The notes under the pieces: generated by a model
Told to the model about the DNA's origin: nothing
The model's input: the letters and a program-made list of their open reading frames with translations, nothing else
Database searches by the model: none
NCBI GenBank assembly: GCA_039619475.1
Contig: CM077115.1
Span: 498,997,352 to 499,061,351, forward strand
Length of the DNA stretch: 64,000 bases
Direction: 5' to 3'
DNA from: Icerya purchasi
Taxonomy: Eukaryota > Arthropoda > Insecta > Hemiptera > Monophlebidae
Part shown: piece after piece, positions 45,683 to 56,108 of the stretch
Layout of the letters: each line of letters begins with the position of its first letter
Position numbering within the stretch: position 1 is the first letter of the stretch
Program-made: the position numbers and the translations under genes

Positions 45683-46080
45683 AGACATTAGTATGAAAGT
45701 TAAAAAGAAGAGCAATACCGTAACTCACATAGAACCGGCCGTAGAAGTTTTTAAACATTTATTGCTTAAGACTTGAATTTGGGCCCTTTGATGTTAAACT
45801 TTTGGGGGTCTCGTATTTTTCCTATATTCTAGCGAATGAAATACATCATTTTGAAAAAAGATTGACTCTCCAGCTATCATGGAAAGAGCTGTGGATTTTT
45901 TTTAGTTTCCAGGGCTACCACTTTAGGCGTTTATTTTCACAAATTTTGGTCCCTAAATATCAAAATTTTTCGAATTTTTTATCTTTCCTGTATTCCGAAG
46001 ACCTTAGTGTGAAGATTAAAAAGAGAATCAATACCGTAACTCATATAGAACTGGCGGTGGAATTTTTAAAATTAAAACTT
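45683..46080. repeat. Direct repeat, ~316-bp period
   Basis: The block at 45683-45776 (GTTAAAAAGAAGAGCAATACC, AACTCACATAGAACC) recurs at 45999-46080 (GATTAAAAAGAGAATCAATACC, AACTCATATAGAACT), with a period of 316 bp (ATACCG at 45715 and 46031). Only about one and a quarter units are present. It borders a LINE at 46.08 kb, so it may be a satellite piece or part of that LINE's 3' region. Confidence 0.7.
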
Positions 46081-47900
46081 GATTTTCACATCTAATGAAT
46101 CAGCCAGTTTATTAACTTCAATGACAACATGACTGGGGGACCACCGGAAATCGATTTGTACGAAACGAGCGCTATATAATTTAGTGACAAGAGAACGAAT
46201 CAAGACAATTATGAAGTCTGAGAAATGACGAGGAAGAGGAGAGGAGGTGAACAGTAGCACACCATTAGAATCCGAGAGAAATTTATTAGAACCATTTGTG
46301 GAAATGATGTATTGACAGGAAGGAAAGCTGTGGACTCTGCGGTAAATATGGAGCAGAAAGAAGGCAGCTTATAAGATTCAAAATAGTTGAGCGATGAGAT
46401 CAAAAAGGCAGCTCCCGTACCGTCTGGTGTCCTGCAGCCATCAGTAAAGATAATAGTGTGGAAAGGAAATAAGGATCGAATGACAGAGTTATATTCCTGT
46501 CTGACTACATGAGCCGGCAAGTTGTTTGAAAAGCGAAAAGAGAGAATATCTTAGGAGAATGTAAAAAATTGGAATAATTAAACGTGAAGTAAGTTTGTTA
46601 AAAGAGAAAACGTAAGCAGCGAATTGATTAAGTCATTTAAATATATGAGAAAGAATAGAGATTTTCCTACGAGAAAAGCGCCAGTTGTTTGTCAAGAAAC
46701 GATAATCAAAATAAGATCGTCGAATATATATAGAGGAACCATATTGGTTTCTGAAAGAACTGTAGCAGTGGGAGACGACTTCAAAGGTCCCAGGTACCGG
46801 CGGAGACAAAGGTTCTGCACACAATCCAAATTTGAAAGAGCTGTGTTGGAAGCACTACTATACAAGAAGGAACGATAGTCTAACTTCGAACATATAATAA
46901 ATTTATGCAGGATAATAAGAATACAAGGACCCCCCCCCACGGCACGAGAAAAGAGCTTTAAGGAGGTTTAGCCTTTTATAAACAGATTTGAATAAGTATT
47001 TTGTATGTTCCTGAAATGTAAGACGGCTGTTAAGAAAGATGCCCAAGTAGCAGAAGGACGAGACAAGAGGGATAGCGTAGTTATTGCGGATAGGATTATT
47101 GAAGATGGATTATAAGGAGGCATAGTGAAAACAACACATGAAGATTAGTGGGAAACATGGAAAGATGAATATTGGAACGAGCGGTTTCTAAAGAAATCAC
47201 AGAGTCGTTAAGGTCAGCATTAGCTTCTGAAATGGATTTAGAAGTGGAATACAGGAATACATCGTCTGCGAAGTGTAGGGAAGATGATTTCAAGACGAGC
47301 TATGCTGGAGATATAAATATCAAACAGGGTAGGGCCAATGCAGGAGCCCTGCGGGATAGACCCTGAAATACTTTCATGAAGTGAAGTAGACAGGAATAGA
47401 TAGATGCGCAGTTCTATTTTGAAAAAGTTTAACAATAAGTGAGGTAGACTGGGGAGGAATGCTGATGCATCTTGTCTTGAAGAGTAGGAAAGCGTTATTG
47501 AACGCATTTGATAAATTAACGAAGGAGGCAATAGTATAATTTTTGTTTATGAAAAATTTATAGATATAAGCAAGAAAAAGAATAATGGAATCAGGAGGAC
47601 CCAACCGAGGACGAAAACCAAACATATTATTGGCAAACAGATTGTTGCGCTCCAGCCACCAAACAAGTCGCCAGTTCAGCATACTTTCGAAGAATTTCCT
47701 TAAACAAGGAGCAAGGGAAAAGGCTCGGAAGGCGAAGGTCTCTTGGGAATAGGAATAATGATAAAGGAATTCCAGGATTCTGGAACATAACCTGAATATA
47801 TAAAGAAGTTAAAGATATTGAGAAGGGTGCTAATGGAAGAATTGGAGGGGTTTTTGAGGATTCTGAAAGATTTTCTCTTTTCTAGTAGTAAAAATGGGGT
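46080..47900 (-). pseudogene. LINE with reverse transcriptase and RNase H, decayed
   Basis: Minus-strand order: about 47840-47750 PESWNS-type RT start; 47682-47374 NNLFANNMFGFRPRLGPPDS then IASFVNLSNAFNNAF; 47531-47238 SGSIPQGSCIGPTLFDIYIS; 47293-47096 SLHFADDVFLYSTSKSI, the FADD catalytic box; 46940-46692 KLDYRSFLYSSASNTALSNL thumb; 46520-46209 IIFTDGCRTPDGTGAAFLIS, the first RNase H motif; 46260-46072 FRWSPSHVVIEVNKLADSL, the last RNase H motif. RT followed by RNase H is typical of the I, R1, LOA and Jockey-related group; I cannot place the clade. At least six frames are used, so it is dead. Confidence 0.85.
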
Positions 47901-48758
47901 ATATTTTCCCGAAAAAAGACTACTATTTTATTAAATATTCAGTTTCAAGATGTTTAGTTACGTGTTTATAGTTTTAATCATTACCTGTATTAAGTCAAGT
48001 ACCGGCAGACATATTTTTTTTCATTCTCATTTCCGCTGCTGTACCGTTAACAAACCTAAATGCTCGGCGAGATCTTTTAGAAAGTTTTCGAAATGCATCA
48101 GTTTAAGCCATTATTTTTATACCACCGAAAGGCGAATTTCAAAGCATAACTTATTTCGTTTAAATTTGCATAAGTAGGCTGGTTAATTTCACAGTGATAC
48201 GATAAATGACGGAGCAAATAAAAAATAGTCTAAAAACTTGATAATTTTACTAGAACGCAAAAGTAAATTTTACTGAAATATTGATTAAATTATGACAGAA
48301 CATCATTTAAAATAATAATTTGGTCAATAATGTGGAAGCGACAAAAGACAAAATTATTAAAACGTTACTTTCAGAATTTAGATTTCGGAACTTTGTGTAA
48401 TTTTAAGTTGTTTTTTTATCTTTCGAATTCCTCTCAAATAAATATAATGCTGGTACAACGAATTTCCTACGTACAGTAGAGGCGACAATTAGATAAATTA
48501 ATATAGGTATTAAGATCACAAAGATGAAGTTGGGGAAAGTGGAAAACCAGGACCACCGCCGGTAGCCTGTACAAACCCACTGTACTGCATGCGTCTTGCT
48601 TGTTCTATATTCGATGCGGAGCTTCATGAAATTTCCATCACCTCGTTATGACTGACGATAAATCCACTAATGTGCTTTTCGACGCCCAAAAAAAAAGAAA
48701 AAAAAAAAAAAAATTATTGATTTCCTACAGTTTTTAAATATGATTTTAAAAACTAAAA
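47901..48758. other. No gene; poly(A)-tailed repeat-like block
   Basis: 48520-48713 is less A/T-rich (GACCACCGCCGGTAGCCTGT, ACCCACTGTACTGCATGCG) and ends in an A-rich tail (48688-48713). It could be a SINE or a LINE 3' end. No RNA polymerase III promoter was identified with confidence. Confidence 0.35.
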
Positions 48759-49943
48759 ATGCCACAACCCGCTAATAATAAAGATGCGCTACTGGGAGAT
48801 CGCGTACGAAACAAAATAGATTATATCATGGCGAATACAAGATACAGAAACATGATCTTAAATTGTCGCGCGCTAACGTCAGCAGATTGTAACACGGACC
48901 ATCAGTTGCTATCAGCGAGATGCCGTATTTGGCTTAAAAAATGCGTACATGCCAGAAAAATGGAAAATAGGAAGCTAAACATAAGTCCTTTGAAGTATAA
49001 AACAATTTCAGGGAATTTTGTGAAAAAATTGGAAGACAAAACCAATGAGATAAATGAACAGGCGGATGTGGAGGATAAGTGGAACGAGTTAAAAAATGCG
49101 ATGTTAACCGCAGCAGAAGAAACACTCAGTAAAGATAAAGGGACCGCCGTAATAAGGAAGAAAAACAAGAGCTGGATGACAAATGAAACACTGTTACTGA
49201 TTGATAAAAAAAGGAAAATCAAAAACAGAAATAGTAACGAGTGTAAAAAGATAAACAAAGAAATCAGGAAACAGATAAGAATAGATGGTTCGAACAAAAA
49301 TGTAACCATATACAGAAACTAGAAGAAGAAGGTAGGATGCATGAAATGCATGAAACAGTGAAATGGCTCATGAAAAGCACAAAAAGGAAAAGACCTAAAA
49401 TAATGATGCTTGAAAATGATGCAGGTGAGATGTGTACAAAAACAGAAGAAATGGAGAAAGAATGGCTGCTGTACATAGACGAACTGTACGGAGATGCAAA
49501 TAGGGATAATTGAATGAAATTTTTTAAACTGAATTGGCAAGTGCATGAGACAGCATCAGACATCTCGAAGGAAGAACTAGAACATGTCATCAGGAAAGCC
49601 AAAACACGAAAGACAACCGGAACAGATGGAATTCCGGTAGAGTTAATAAAGCATGCACCCTAAAATAGTAAAGGAAAAATGCTGAGGTTAATAAACGAAA
49701 TATACAGAACCGGATACTTGCCAGAGGATTTTAAGATCTCTACATTTGTAGCCATACCTAAAAAGAGAAATCTACGAAAATGCTCCGAATATAGCACGAT
49801 TGCATTAATGAGTCATACATCGAAACTGTTATTAAAGATAATAAATAGAAAAATCGAAACAAAAATTGACAGCCAACTAAGTGAAATGCAATTTGGCTTT
49901 ATCGCTCGGAGAGGGACCTATATAAAATACTAACACAGCGAGA

Positions 49944-50097
49944 GTTGGCATTAAACAGAAGCACATATGTAGCCTATATAGATTACGAGAAGGCTTTTGA
50001 CCGTGTAGAGCGTGCCAAAAGTTGGCATTAAACAGAAGCACATATGTAGCCTATATAGATTACGAGAAGGCTTTTGACCGTGTAGAGCGTGCCAAAA
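49944..50097 (+). repeat. 77-bp perfect tandem duplication
   Basis: 49944-50020 and 50021-50097 are identical; each unit begins GTTGGCATTAAACAGAAGC and encodes the VAYIDYEKAFDR segment of the reverse transcriptase. 77 is not a multiple of three, so the second copy is out of frame. With no differences between units, the duplication is recent or an assembly or cloning artefact. Confidence 0.95.
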
Positions 50098-50638
50098 TTT
50101 TAAAGATATAGAATTGACACCGAGGACATGCAGCTAATACACAACGTATGTATGCAACAAAATGCGAATATTATTGTTAATGGTCGCCCAACAGAAAGAA
50201 TGTGCAAAATCAAAAAAGGCGTGAGGCAGGGCTGCCCACTATCTCCAAGACTGTTCAACGCGTATGCTGAAGAAATAACAATAAACAAATTCTTTCAAAA
50301 CATAGGATTCAGAGTAAATGGTGAAAAAATTAACAGCATATGCTACGCAGATGATCGTGTGCTTATAGCAGGAATTCCAAAGCAGTTACAGATGATGATA
50401 AGCACATTGAATAATGAAGGGAAAAAATAAGGGATGAAGATAAATTTAAACAAAACTAAAGTAATGGTGATCAGCAGGACAAAAAATAGACCACTGCATA
50501 TTGAGGTGGAGGGAGTTCGGATAGAACAAGTAGCAAAATATAAATATCTAGGAGTAGTTATATCTGAAGATGGTAGGGATGATGTGGAAATAAGAGTACG
50601 ATTGGGTATGGCTAGAATGGCATTTAACAACTTGGAAA

Positions 50639-51849
50639 GAACCTTCCTACATTTCCATTGCCAGAAACTGGCGTTTTGTTCCTAATAAAATTCCCATCTT
50701 AGCCCTTATATCTCGCCGTCTTAGTTATTTTTTGTCCCATATAATTTCCAGTAATAATCTCCCTTACTTTTCCTTTAATTATTTTGATTTCACACACCCT
50801 CTCAAAGTATATTTTCTTTCTAATTCTTCCAAGTCTATGCCTCAGGCGATTATTAAACAGGAATTTCACAGCATTATCAGTTCCCTCTTTCCTTCTCATC
50901 TACTCATCTTCACTGCTGGCTTTAGGGGGCCTAGTGGTGTCGGGGCTTCCTTTATTATATTCGTTTTTAATTTTTCCGAATCCTTTCGTCTTCCGCCTTT
51001 CTGTTTATTTTCACAAATGAATTAATGACTATCCTATTTACGATTATTTATATTTCCTCCAATCGGCAACTTTTCTCACTATCTGATAATATCCGACTCC
51101 ATGAGTACCCTTCAGTCAGTTTAACTTTCCCCCTTCCTCTTCAGACTTCATCATTCTTCGTATACGATCTCTCATACACAATCTTTCTTTTCATCACTCT
51201 ATCCGCGTTGATCTGCCGTGGGTTCCTGGTATCATAGAGGCATCGAGGGTAACGAAATGGCGGATGCTTTGGCTCAGGCTGCTGCCCGCTCCCGCTTTTA
51301 CTTTAAAAAGATCCCTAATTCTAATATTTTGTCCTTAAGTTAGAAATTTCACTGTAAATTTTGGTCAAATATATACCCTTCTTCTTTTACCAATAAAATA
51401 GTTCCTTCTACCTCTCAATTCAACCTAACCTTCCTACTAATCCTTGGTTTTCGGAATTCCTTTCCACGTTCTGTTATTGTCTTTATTCTTCGCCTACGCT
51501 TCAATCACACTCTATTGCCCGCTTCCCATTTTCGTCTCTCTTTGGTTTCCTCTCCTTATTGTTATCTATATCCGAATGAGGAACTTATCAGTGATGCTAA
51601 TCAAATTTTCTTTGGCTCTTTCCGCGGAACGCTCTTCTCTTTATTTACTCCTTTTAAAGTCATGGCTTCCTGCTCTCTACTGTGCTTCCTATATCCTGTC
51701 CATTCCGTTTCAGTCTGTTGTTCCTGCCATTGGTTCCTTTTTATTTCTGCCATTTCCGATCGAATCAAGTTTTATTTAGTTAACTCTTCTTCCTATTGTT
51801 TCTGAGTGAGGTCCTTGGTTGACAAGCCAAAAAAAAAAAAAAAAAAAAA
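50639..51849 (+). mobile_element. 5'-truncated LINE inserted in the RTE-like LINE
   Basis: A 13-bp target duplication AACAACTTGGAAA lies at 50626-50638 and 51850-51862. A poly(A) tail of about 21 bases precedes the right copy. Content: NNLPYFSFNYFDFTHPLKV, LIFTAGFRGPSGVGASFI (RNase H start), VPG(H)RGIEGNEMADALAQ (about 51222-51285) and a C-terminal region with several frame changes. It belongs to the same family as 42985-43780 and 46080-47900, judging by the RNase H segments. The clean target duplication makes this the youngest LINE event in the cluster. Confidence 0.92.
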
Positions 51850-52290
51850 AACAACTTGGAAATAATTCTAAAAGACCGGAAAATGAAAATGGTGTTGCGC
51901 CTGAAAATTCTGAAATGTTACGTTTGGTCTGTAGCAAGATATGCTACAAAAACGTGGATAATAACAGCGGATATGGAAAGGAGACTTAATGCGTTTAAAA
52001 TGTGGACATATAGAAGAATGAACGGGATAAATTTGACAGAGAAGATCAAGAACGAGGAGGTATTAAGGAGAATGGGACTGAAGAATTGCATTTTGCTACC
52101 AGTGATTAAAGGAAATAAACGGCGCTTCTTCCAAAATAAAATGTCTGAAGACAGGATGTTTTCGCTGGTGGCGAACGGGAAGAGTTCAGGCTAGGCACTT
52201 AGAAGTAGAAGAAGAATTACAGTGTTGGATAGGCTAGATAAGATGGTTTAATCGGATGTCGATTGCAACCTCCCGCATCGGAGATGCTTA

Positions 52291-52745
52291 CTAATAATAA
52301 TAACCGTTAAGCGATTGCCTCGTGACCCTAATTTGGGTTCCTGGGCAGGTCAGAGTGTCCGGTAACGAGCGGGTCGACATGGCCGTTTTTTTCTGTCCTG
52401 TGCCAGCGGATGCAGGTCTACCGTTGCCGATGATACGTAAGTTTTTAAAAATCCCGTGAAAACTAAGAATGGTCATCTACTGCGGCATTCTTAAAAAACA
52501 ACATTAGACACACACGGTCGAATCGCGGTGACCGCCGGAAGGAACGATACCTTTAACCGATTGCAAACTGGTCATACCCGCATTTCCCATCACCGCCTGC
52601 GTATCCGTGTGCGGTCGGTTATCCGGACGGTTATCCTGACGGTTTCGTGCTTATTTCTTTTTTGTCGAAAGTTGTCTGCGTTTTTGGGCGCAGATCAAAG
52701 CTCATCAAAAGAGAATACAAGGAGGTTTTTTGGAATACATTAATC
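52291..52745 (+). pseudogene. LINE RNase H / C-terminal fragment, different family
   Basis: A frame at about 52318 gives VTLIWVPGQVRVSGNERVDM, the final RNase H motif ('WVPGH.gv.GNE.aD'). Another at 52528-52743 gives FNRLQTGHTRISHHRLRIRV, the 'RLRtGHtrlTH' motif that follows RNase H in Jockey/R1-type LINEs. The codon use is more GC-rich than the other LINE fragments here. It lies directly after the end of the RTE-like LINE; both ends are unclear. Confidence 0.75.
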
Positions 52746-54600
52746 ACGAGAGTTATCATTAGAACGAATTAAAAAACTTCCCCTTCTATGTGCCGTAATA
52801 ACTGCATAAAAAAAGGGTGGGGGGGGAATAAAAAAAGTGCGCATATATATATATTTAACTCTCGGGGAAAAAATCATGTAACGTTTAATCCGTAACCTTC
52901 CCATTGTTTTTTTATAATATCATAAAAGACTTGGTCAGTTTGAATCAAGTTGTTCCACTAGAAAACTGTCATTTGATACGGGCTAGGGGTTGTTTCCATG
53001 GCGAGGTTGGAAGCGGCGAGGATATTTAAAAAAATTGATTTAGTAATGTGTGACGGAATGTATAAAGCTTTTAGATTCACACGATTCACCTGATTTATGG
53101 AGATAAAAAAACCATCATAAATCCTGTAAACCGAGCGTAATTTTTTGACTAACTCGCCCGGATATATAAATTTTTATTAAACGAAACTCTTCGTTAAGCG
53201 AGTAAATACAAACGTTTAGATGCAATGAAGTTCTTATTCGATAATGCGGAATTTTAGTTCGAGTTTTAATATTGAACACATTATTTTCATTCCCCGATCG
53301 ATAGATTTATTTAATTTTATCGATGTTCTGTAATCTTTAAAAATCTCCTGCTTATCTATGCAAACTGTAATCATGGTTGCCCTTCCTGGCCCCAATTTTT
53401 TTTTTTTTTTTTTAACATAAAGAACCCCGTCCTCTCTAAGAATTCACTAATTAATTATGAAAATCGAATTTATCGAGACGCGATAGAAAATATTTGATTC
53501 GGATTTACAAATGTGACGACGGTGAACAACAAATTATCTACAGGTGGACCGAAAATTACGAGCTACGGAGGTTATAGTGTCGGGACACTTATAAAAAGAA
53601 CAAACAAATTTGGTTGTTCTCAGCTTTTATCGGATTACTCTTTTCGTTCTGGTGACAATAAATTTTTGCAACTCATTTAAATAGAGCAATTTTTGCCGAG
53701 TTTATTAATTATTCGCAACTGGGGATTCATTTTATGAGATAAATTGTAAGAAATTTTGTTGAAAATAACTTGAAAAAACACCTGTGAAAAACTTAAATGT
53801 GCACTTTGCGATAGAGATTTTGAACGAATTGGGCACAAGGTGAAAAACAAAAATAACTAATGAGACGTTCGAACTTAATGAAATATTTGGAGGAAAAATT
53901 AATTTCCAAAGAGCCTAATTGTGAGATCGTATGTTTCATAGGTGAAGTAGAAAGAAATCATTCGTACGAAGATCAAACGTTTTGCTCTAGAAGCAACTAT
54001 CAACGTGTACGTATATTTTTTTTTGGTGGGGGGGGGGGGGGTCATCGGTTAAAGTGTATGTATATTGTTATTTACCGAGAGTGTTTAAAGAAAACAAAAT
54101 GATTATTGTTAAATGAAAATATTTTTTCTTTTTTTTTTCTTTTTGGCCTAAAACCATTTATTCACATTTTGGTTTGGTCTGTTAACGGCTACGTTTCAGG
54201 GCGCTTTCCGGAGGAAATATCGAATTGGTTAATCTTGGATCTGTTCGTTACTTGACCATGACACACCGCGATATCGGAATTTTTGCAGGTAATGTTTTTT
54301 ATTGGACTATCGTTTAAATAGTTTCTGCTTACAATAGAGATTTTGTTCATTATTACTTTTTTTTTTTTTAATTTTTTAATTTTTTTTTTCTACAATCACC
54401 GAAACAATGCGTTATTTTCCTTTTTTTTTTTTTTTTTGGTAGATTCCGAACTTTATTTTAAATTCTTTTTAAAAATAGAAATTTCATAAATTTAATTGTT
54501 CAAAGCGTGTCTTCCTCATCATTGACTTACGCGCGCACTGATTATGTATAAATACTGGACAGGGAGTACAGCTTTTCCTTAATCGAGGAAATTTTTTGCA
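52746..54600. other. No supported gene
   Basis: Contains a G-run of about 13 at 54027-54039 and several long T-runs (for example 53398-53412, 54422-54438). The short frame 53860-54102 is not recognisable. Confidence 0.4.
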
Positions 54601-55212
54601 AAATCACTTCTGAATTCGACGTTAATAATCGCCTCGTTTGTACACTTTGAATCGAATATGCTTCAACGGTGTTGTATTTTTAGACACCTTTTCCGAACAC
54701 TTTTTCTTCGTCAATATCCCTGTTTTCGTTTTGCATTATCGATAAATTCCCTAGTAAGTAGCGAACTATCGCGGTAACGTCGAAATCGGTGAGCTTACGG
54801 AAGCTGCTAATTTTCTTCCAGCGTAGCGTATTGTTGTAAAAGTAATTTTAATTGTTCGATCGATATCGCGCGAGATATCGGGGTGCGTGTTAGTCGATCG
54901 TTTCAGACAGATGCCAAAAAGTGCGAGTTTAGCGACAGTTAATGAATAATTTGCTCACTTGTGTTGTTAATAGTGTTCGATGATGGCTCTGAAGCACGGA
55001 GGCTACAAGCGACTTTTCTGCATTGGACTTAATTTTACGTATACCGTATATATGTATGTATATTGCGGATTGTGCAACGACTGTGATCATCCTGGATGGA
55101 TGAACAACCCGTCTGTTTGCAGTATGTATTTGCTGCAATGGTCGAATCCTGATCTCCCGTCCGATCCATGGTCGCACACTGTGCAATCTACGGCAGCGTC
55201 CAATCCAACAAC

Positions 55213-55251
<39 letters not shown>

Positions 55252-55710
55252 CATACATACATACATATATATTTATGCGGAACGCTATTTTCAGCTAAGC
55301 CAATGCACGCTGCGATGACTATCATCACTATCATCACTGGCCGTCATCATCATCATTAATATTCTATCGCATTGTTGTTCCTCTCGCTATGGTTCGTCGA
55401 ATGGTAACAACAATGCTAAAGTCTAGTTCGAGTTGCACCACTCACCGCCGCCGCCGCCGTTGTTGTGGTGATTCCTCCTCCCGCTAGTGCAGCAAGTTGC
55501 GGCGAGTACGTTACCGAGACCCCAAGTGAGATTGAGGAGCTGGATCGGATCACATCGGATCGACCGGTCATAAGACTGCCGCGATCCGTTCGAGACGTGT
55601 TTCGTATGTCGCATAGCACTTTTCTTCTGTCACAAGGTCGTTCGCGTTACGTCGGCAGTGTTTTTTTTTCTTTTTCTTTTATTGAACCGTTTAATTTCTA
55701 TAATTAGTAT
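54600..55710 (+). other. CpG-richer block, candidate promoter or first exon
   Basis: This block is less A/T-rich than its surroundings and has many CG dinucleotides (for example 54840-54900 and 55440-55640). Two plus-strand frames stand out. 54980-55318 begins MMALKHGGYKRLFCIGLNF and runs into the TA microsatellite as an IY repeat. 55420-55707 (no ATG) encodes an alanine/valine run from a GCC repeat and then CGEYVTETPSEIEELDRITS and SVRDVFRMSHSTFLLSQGRS. Neither matches a family I know. I cannot show splice sites or an open start, so a 5' UTR, first exon or chance composition are all possible. Confidence 0.25.
55214..55270. repeat. Compound TA / CATA microsatellite
   Basis: About 16 TA units followed by five CATA units and more TA. 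Confidence 0.9.
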
Positions 55711-56069
55711 GTTCGGGTTTTTCTGAGCATTTTGCGAGTTTATTCACCGATTTTTTAACTTTTTCCAGACTATCCCGTTCATCGGCGAATCATTTTCAAC
55801 AAAAAGACCGGCGCCAACAATAAAAAGGTAAATTTTATGATTTTTTGTCTTTTCCAAGAGTTCAATAAACGACCCTGCGCAAAAAAAAACAACAAAAAAC
55901 GCATAGGCGCCTATTAACGTTGTCACAAAAATGTTTTTTTTTCGAGTAAAGAATAAAATAATGCTATTTTTTAATTCATTTTTCATTAATATTATTCATA
56001 TAATTAAATATTTTTGTGTTTCGATGCAAATTTTTATGCGTGTAATATTTTATTTTTTACCGTATATAC

Positions 56070-56108
<39 letters not shown>

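Larger units (their letters stand above)
48759..52194 (+). pseudogene. RTE-like LINE (endonuclease/RT), interrupted
   Basis: 48759-49322 holds the end of an AP-type endonuclease: RNKIDYIMANTRYRN and SADCNTDHQLL (the terminal 'D..SDH' motif). RT follows in pieces: RKTTGTDGIPVELIK (about 49605-49650), FKISTFVAIPKKRNLRKCSE (49679-49933), YVAYIDYEKAFDRVE (about 49970), KKGVRQGCPLSPRLFNAYAE and ICYADDRVLIAG (50128-50430), LNKTKVMVISR and KYKYLGVVISEDGR (50434-50638). It then breaks at 50639 where another LINE is inserted and resumes at 51863: LKCYVWSVARYATKTW and NEEVLRRMG (to 52194). A 77-bp tandem duplication and several stops add to the damage. The family is the one often mis-annotated as craniofacial development protein 2-like. 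Confidence 0.88.

Noticed and set aside
48902..49309. 135-codon minus-strand frame rich in F, L and S
   Set aside because: Antisense of the lysine-rich RTE-like LINE frame; no motif.
54929..55359. Three overlapping frames rich in IYIYIY on both strands
   Set aside because: They are translations of the TA/CATA microsatellite.
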